Shown: positions 58,790 to 64,000 of the stretch, piece after piece
How the letters are laid out: each line of letters opens with the position of its first letter
Numbering within the stretch: the first letter of the stretch is position 1
DNA from: Agroathelia rolfsii
Lineage: Eukaryota; Basidiomycota; Agaricomycetes; Amylocorticiales; Amylocorticiaceae
Assembly: GCA_018343915.1 (NCBI GenBank)
Contig: JABRWF010000008.1
Coordinates: forward strand, 2,542,001 to 2,606,000
Direction of reading: 5' to 3'
DNA: 64,000 nucleotides
Program-made: the position numbers and the translations under genes
Notes under the pieces: model-generated
The model's database searches: none
Seen by the model: only the letters and a program-made list of their open reading frames with translations
Told to the model about the DNA's origin: nothing

Positions 58790-59070
58790 TGCCATGAGCA
58801 TCTCTTCACCAATTGATCCCATTATGCAGCAAGGGGTCATTCTAAACGACAACTAATAACTTTCTACTAGGCCAGCTACCACAAAGCACTAGATCAAACA
58901 TTCTTTGAATGTGGGATGACCTGCGTGAGATAAATTTTTTGTTGGGACATGAACAGCGTCAGGGACCTCGCTTGAGGTTAACTGTATTCTACTAATACAA
59001 GGAGTAGGATAATTCTATCATGACCTGCACTTCGGACACGCGCTGGGCAAGAAAAAGAGCTTGAAAAGCT
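58790..59070 (-). pseudogene. Old monooxygenase relic (exons 4 to 2 region)
   Basis: On the minus strand ATGGGATCAATTGGTGAAGA reads MGSIGEE, matching the MGSTGG segment of exon 4 in copy 1. Further upstream GACGCTGTTCATGTCCCAAC reads DAVHVP, in the place of the exon 3 sequence ending in the FIS segment. The copy is heavily decayed and no further exons are secure. Confidence 0.45.
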
Positions 59071-59444
59071 TGAGCGCTTGAGCACTCAATTTGGGAGTAA
59101 CTGATTATGAAATCTCTCTCGTTGACCTCAACACTCTCAGGCTCTCTTCACCATTCTCCCTCTTGGGAATATTTTCGTTTTGCTCGTTCACTATCATTTA
59201 CTCGTACCAAAATACACATAGAGATAGAGTCTATATATGTACTGGTATAATATTAACCTGAGTCTCTAGGTATCAAGTCGATGATTGAAGTCAACCTTAT
59301 AGGCTTATACAGTCATACTCCCAGTCATTCGTAGCAGCTATGTCAAGATTTGGAACTTTGGCGTATTTTGAAATTAATACTGAGCAATTACTCATGAATC
59401 ATCAATGACATACATGTAATGCATGAGGCCATACGTAAAGAAAG

Positions 59445-59476
<32 letters not shown>

Positions 59477-59615
59477 GGGGGAAGTACTGTAAACAGGCTG
59501 TTTTAGTGTCAGCATGAAGGATATCCTATCTGTCGCACTCAACATCGAAGTTAAGAACGAATATCTGACTAACAACTCAACGTTGTCAAATGACGAACGA
59601 AGCTTTGGAATCGAC
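59071..59615. other. Spacer with adjacent homopolymer runs
   Basis: A run of 24 A (59445-59468) is followed directly by 13 G (59469-59481). No gene is seen. Run lengths of this kind are often unreliable in assemblies. Confidence 0.5.
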
Positions 59616-61664
59616 CTATGATTTGCTAATACTCAAACGACCCCACTTGGTCCACCAGTCCTCGGCCGCCTCGATGGCATCATGCGCGTATATTATGCCC
59701 AGCTCCTCCCATTTCTCCCGCAGCTCATCCTCGTTGGGTTCTTGATGCCGGTCTCGCTCAGCACGTAATGCCGCATCCCGTGCATTCCTTTCTGGGCCGG
59801 GAGGCAATGAGACCATGCGAACACGAGTGAGTTCTGTTGCACAAGCCATGTCACATGCTGGCTGGCGGATATCCTGGTAGCCTGAGAGTATAGCGGGCAG
59901 GGCAGAAGGTGAAGTTATGTAGGAAAGCAATGTGCCAAGTGCGTTGGCGTCTTCTACGGCTAATGAAGCTGTCGAAAGCATACAGGGCTTTATAGAGAAA
60001 TAGGGAGAAAGCAAAACATCTACGTTAGCTGAAAGCTTTGCTTTTGTGATTAGTCATCTCACATAAATTGGGTGAGCAGCATCTCCGATGACTACGATTC
60101 GGCCAGCCTCGTTGACCCAGTCCACTAATGGCTCCTTTCTGGCCAAGCATCGGGTACGTCTCATAGACGTACAGAGCCGCAACAACCGATCCATTCTAGC
60201 AAAAAAATATGAAATGATAAGTAGTGGAAATTATTCGATAAAATCGAGAATTTGCTAACCGAGGCTCGCAGCCGCTGAAATCGACTTCATTGATGGACCA
60301 GTCGATCCAATCAGTGCCCGCGTTAGCTGGCCATGGTTTTGCATGGGAGTCAGGCCAGATCATTTCAAGCACATATGCCGTGTTTTGTCTCTGTTGACAG
60401 CCAACTATCATTAAGCCTGAGGAATAAAGGATAGATATGAATTGAACTAACAACAGGGTAGCCTAAAAAAGATGCATTAACTTGGTGGTTAGCAATATCC
60501 CGGATTTTTATTGTGTACTAACTCATTATTAATCGATGCGAACCCATCCAAGCAGGCCACTGACCAAAAAGAAAAAGAAAAAGATTCCATTATATATATC
60601 CTCTGATGATGGTGCTGGAACAAGCGATGGCTTACTTCCTGGGTGTGTAATATCTTATTTAACTCCGGGTCCTGTTTCATTTTCTCGCCAGGAATGACCA
60701 TCCTAAGTTATTGTTAGAGACGTACGCGAGTAGATCACAAGGGATACCGACGTATATACACTGGATCCTACAGGACTCCAATCTTTCATGGTTTCGAATT
60801 CCGTGGAGATGGTGGCCAGACTGGCTATACCGGCAGCATTGACGACAAAATCGGCGCTCATCCTCTTTCCCCCTTGGAGTACGATGACCGGCTTTTCTGC
60901 TGCCGAGCGTGATTCGTACGCGAGCACCTTGTGTTCATATAATACCTCGGCTCCGTGACGGACAGCAAGGTCGTAAACCAGACGTAGAATATCATCGTAC
61001 TGTGTGTTATGTGTGAAAAATCTGCCATGGACCCTTCAAACCCATGTATTCCGAGTACTTACGAGACCTACGCGCATTTCACCCCCTGTTGATTTCATCA
61101 CAGGGTCCTCCCAATGGAGATGATTCAAAGTTTCGCCTGTCTCGACTAGAGGAAGAAGTAATCATACGCCCAAGATAATATCCATACACCAATTTATTGA
61201 TTAAGATGTTGGGCTCGAAAAGGAACAAAAAGCTTTTTGATCGCAACCAAATACTCACGGGAGACATATCCCGATCTTGCCGTCACCCCAGTGACAGCGG
61301 AAAGAGCGTCGGCAAGTCCCCAACCTTTTAGAACACGAGTTAAGTTAGGCCCAACCTTGATTCCAGCTGCGTGCTGTAGTTAAAATAGATCAGTGTTGAG
61401 TTTTTCAAATCATGGTAATGAGGCAACTAAGACAAGCATCACTAACATTGGTCCCAAAGCGACGTTGCTGGTCTAGGACCCGTACTTTGTGCCCTGCTCT
61501 TGAAAGAGTATAGGCCGCTGCAAGGCCCGCAAAACCTGCGACAAGCAGATGGTTTGATCTCGGCTTTTGTGACAAAAGCAATTTGAATGATTTGCCGACG
61601 AACCAGCACCAACAATGAGCACATCCAGGCTACAAGGAGCACGTCTGACGCCAGAAGGCAACAT
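59616..61664 (-). CDS. FAD-dependent monooxygenase, copy 4
   Basis: Eleven exons (61664-61604, 61535-61447, 61373-61259, 61145-61063, 60999-60752, 60702-60636, 60559-60523, 60462-60452, 60390-60260, 60195-60063, 59987-59616) encode 448 residues. Exon lengths are the same as in copy 1 except the first and last. The start MLPSGVRRAPCSLDVLIVGAG joins GFAGLAAAYTLSRAGHKVRV. The middle has AGIKVGPNLTRVLKGWGLAD, DFVVNAAG, WPAWMGSH and YPV. The second FAD motif VVIGDAAHP is intact and SLAVEDANALG follows. It is closest to copy 1 and probably active. The substrate is unknown and nothing in the flank points to a pathway. Confidence 0.89.
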
Positions 61665-64000
61665 GATACTAGCAGAATAACCAGATCCAATAAGTGTTGT
61701 ATGGCGAAGAGGATTCCAACAACAGAAAAGCAGAAGATTCAATAACTCAAGTAAACTGGCTCGAGAGTCTCCTGAAGATAGGGCAAACACGAGAAAGACG
61801 TTCTGGCAATAAGTACCCGAGTCCCTTGCCCAGATCGACGATGTTTACTTAATGATTGGAGGGAGAAAGAATTTATATCCAGTACTGGCCAGGATTATAA
61901 TTTATATGGTGCTTCAGCTCGGTCAAAACTAATTCGAGCGAGTCGGCATATGATGAAAACCTAATCAATGATCACGATTCTTGGCGAACATGAAGGGTCG
62001 AGTATGCTGCTTTTCTTCAATGTGCCAGTGCGTCATTGCTAACGAGCCACCCGCCATGTATAGCTTCTGTACATAATCACCTGAATGATACAGAAGCTAT
62101 GTGACAAGCGAATTGGAACCGCTACCAGTATCATAGCATCGCAGTTGGGCTGTTATGCCTCCTTTTGGCTGTAGTGAGGTGCATGATCTCACAGGTCAAT
62201 GGAATCTATTACTGAAACAGCGGCGGTGCACTATGCATTGTGAATTGTTGTCAAAGCCGGTGAACTGATAAATAGCACACATGGCAGTGATGGATGATGG
62301 CAAAACTGATAACCCCACTTACATTAGTAGAGTGATGCACCACCATGGCACTGTGAGAAAAGCGAGCCAGCCAGATTTATATCAAAAGCGAGATTGCATT
62401 GCGCTTGTCCTTGTACTTGGACGCAGTACGCGGACAAACGAATACAGTAGCTACTACAAAAAACCGTCGCTACATAAGGTGGTCACGCGTAGCGTGACCG
62501 TGACTCCGTCACTCCCATCGAGGCATGGATTGCCATTCCAACAGGCACCACCAAGTTTCAACAGAGCGATCTCTGAGCGGTTTGGACTATCATTGACACC
62601 TTGACTAGAGTTACCGTGCTAGTAAGTGCTTTTTTTTTTTTATCCTAAAAAATTTGCCGAACGACCGGAGTTTCGAGCAACACTGTCTATGGGCAACTTC
62701 ATTTGCCGGCTGGATGAGGGGCCCGGGGAAGGGGAGGATTTGTAGGAATCGGATATTCCCCCAAATTGATACCACGAGGTCTGGCGAACTTGTGATATGT
62801 TCTTCGTCGAGTTCCAGGCCATCCTAATCAATCAGGCTTGATTGATTAGATGTGCATGTAGAAGTTCAAATACATGTATGTGTACTAGGGCTCATCGTGT
62901 ACAAAATAAAATCATGAGGAAAGAGCACAAGGCAAGATTCGGCAAGACTACTTCTAATTTAAAGCGCCTTGAAGCGCTTGTGTCGTCGTGAGCGATCCTA
63001 ACCAAAACTAGTAGTTACTATGGAAGCAACAAAACGGGTCCAATGGAAGCATCGTAAAAACCGCATTGAATTCCTAGTGTCTCCATCTCAGGATCTCTTG
63101 GCAATTTTGCGTCCTTGAAATACTAGTCAGCATCGTGCTCGACAAACGCGACTATGCGACCTCGAATGCAGTGTGCCTTTTACTTCATATCACCCTCCCA
63201 CCTTGTCTTCGAACCCTGTTTTTCGCGATTCTGATACCCGAGGTTTAATGCAGTTTGATGCATGATGATCTTCCTGACATTGTGCTACTGATCTGGCTTG
63301 CCATTAAAACTTGACGTGGCTCAATCCAATCTCTTGCTAGAAAGCATTCCTTCAAGTTCAAGCCTGAGCTTCAAATCCTATGTCAGCGATTTAACGTTAC
63401 TGGTCATATTTTTACACGCATTACTGCGATCTAGACAGCACTGTCTGGTCGTGGCCCTATTGCTGACTTGGACAGGAAAAGCGACAGCCACTGACTCGTT
63501 TGAGTGCAACTTTGGGGATAATTAAATTATCAGCACGCCTCGCTACCAGTGCCTCTAAAGGATGTTTCAGACCATTATAATCATTATACATGCCTCCACT
63601 TCCGTCTGTCCACCGTGATCTTTTCTACGGATTTACCTATTGCCACAATTTTGAGGCACATCTCCATGACCGAGTCTGCAGCTAAAATGGACCCCCAAGC
63701 TATGAATCCAACCGTATCGTCATAACATAGATCGGGGAAAAGGACGATTACATCGAGCCCAGAACTGAATTGGACAGGTATGTAAAAGGGATAGTATCGC
63801 CAAGGGCATCGATCTTGTCAAAGCAAATGTAATGAAGTTATACTCCAAACCGAGGCTCAGTACTGGGAGGACTCAGGCCTCTCATACGATGTCAATAACA
63901 GCAAAAAAGAAAGATAATCATTTGATTTATGTACAACGATGTGCGTATAAATGAATTGCGAAATTATGCTAACACTTCTCTTGAATTCCAAAGATGCGAT
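61665..64000. other. Right end of the window, no supported gene
   Basis: A 12-bp inverted repeat (ATAGCTTCTGTA/TACAGAAGCTAT, arms 62060-62071 and 62089-62100) and a short GTCACGC-GTA-GCGTGAC palindrome near 62484 are the only structures seen. Frames at 62281-62604 and 63298-63525 lack family-like sequence and consistent splice sites. Confidence 0.4.

Overview
The window is nuclear DNA from a filamentous fungus. Nearly every gene is split by short introns of about 50-60 nt with GT-AG (occasionally GC-AG) ends, several exons are only 10-12 nt long, and the proteins (Chk1 kinase, Ccc1/VIT1 iron transporters, a TB2/DP1 protein, VWA8, BTB proteins, flavin monooxygenases) fit an agaricomycete basidiomycete. 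A Rhizoctonia-like (Cantharellales) source is my guess from the BTB expansion, not something the sequence proves. All exon models below were assembled by hand from splice signals; within each model the exon lengths add up in frame.

Layout. 1-4.1 kb: a small mitochondrial-type protein and a TB2/DP1/HVA22 (REEP/Yop1) protein, both on the minus strand. 4.3-24.6 kb: an array of four minus-strand BTB/POZ genes, each followed on its upstream side by 1-3 kb of homologous but decayed sequence. Fragments of the DP1 gene sit beside units 3 and 4. A relic of the VWA8 gene is split in two around BTB unit 2. A 750-bp DNA element lies at 9.9-10.7 kb. 24.6-26.6 kb: a nested transposon island with a perfect hairpin, a hAT-type deletion derivative and two interleaved inverted-repeat pairs. 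26.75-32.3 kb: a 25-exon VWA8 homologue that appears to lack its central region. 33.1-34.4 kb: a fifth, divergent BTB gene with the same C-terminal tail.

37.4-39.5 kb: a 12-exon Chk1 checkpoint kinase on the plus strand. 40.0-45.2 kb: two tandem Ccc1/VIT1-family vacuolar iron transporters about 3 kb apart. 45.8-46.7 kb: a single-pass membrane protein. 48.2-61.7 kb: a minus-strand cluster of FAD-dependent (salicylate-hydroxylase-like) monooxygenases, with three intact genes, one pseudogene and one older relic. The three intact copies share the same 11-exon structure, including an 11-nt microexon. The last 2.3 kb shows no gene I can support.

The region is best read as a duplication-prone accessory block (BTB array, monooxygenase cluster, iron-transporter pair) set among housekeeping genes (DP1, VWA8, CHK1). 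Nothing suggests that the clusters form one pathway. The most notable points are the conserved 12-nt terminal exon of all five BTB genes, the mosaic VWA8/DP1 duplication, the shortened VWA8, and a monooxygenase that has lost its usual FAD motif.
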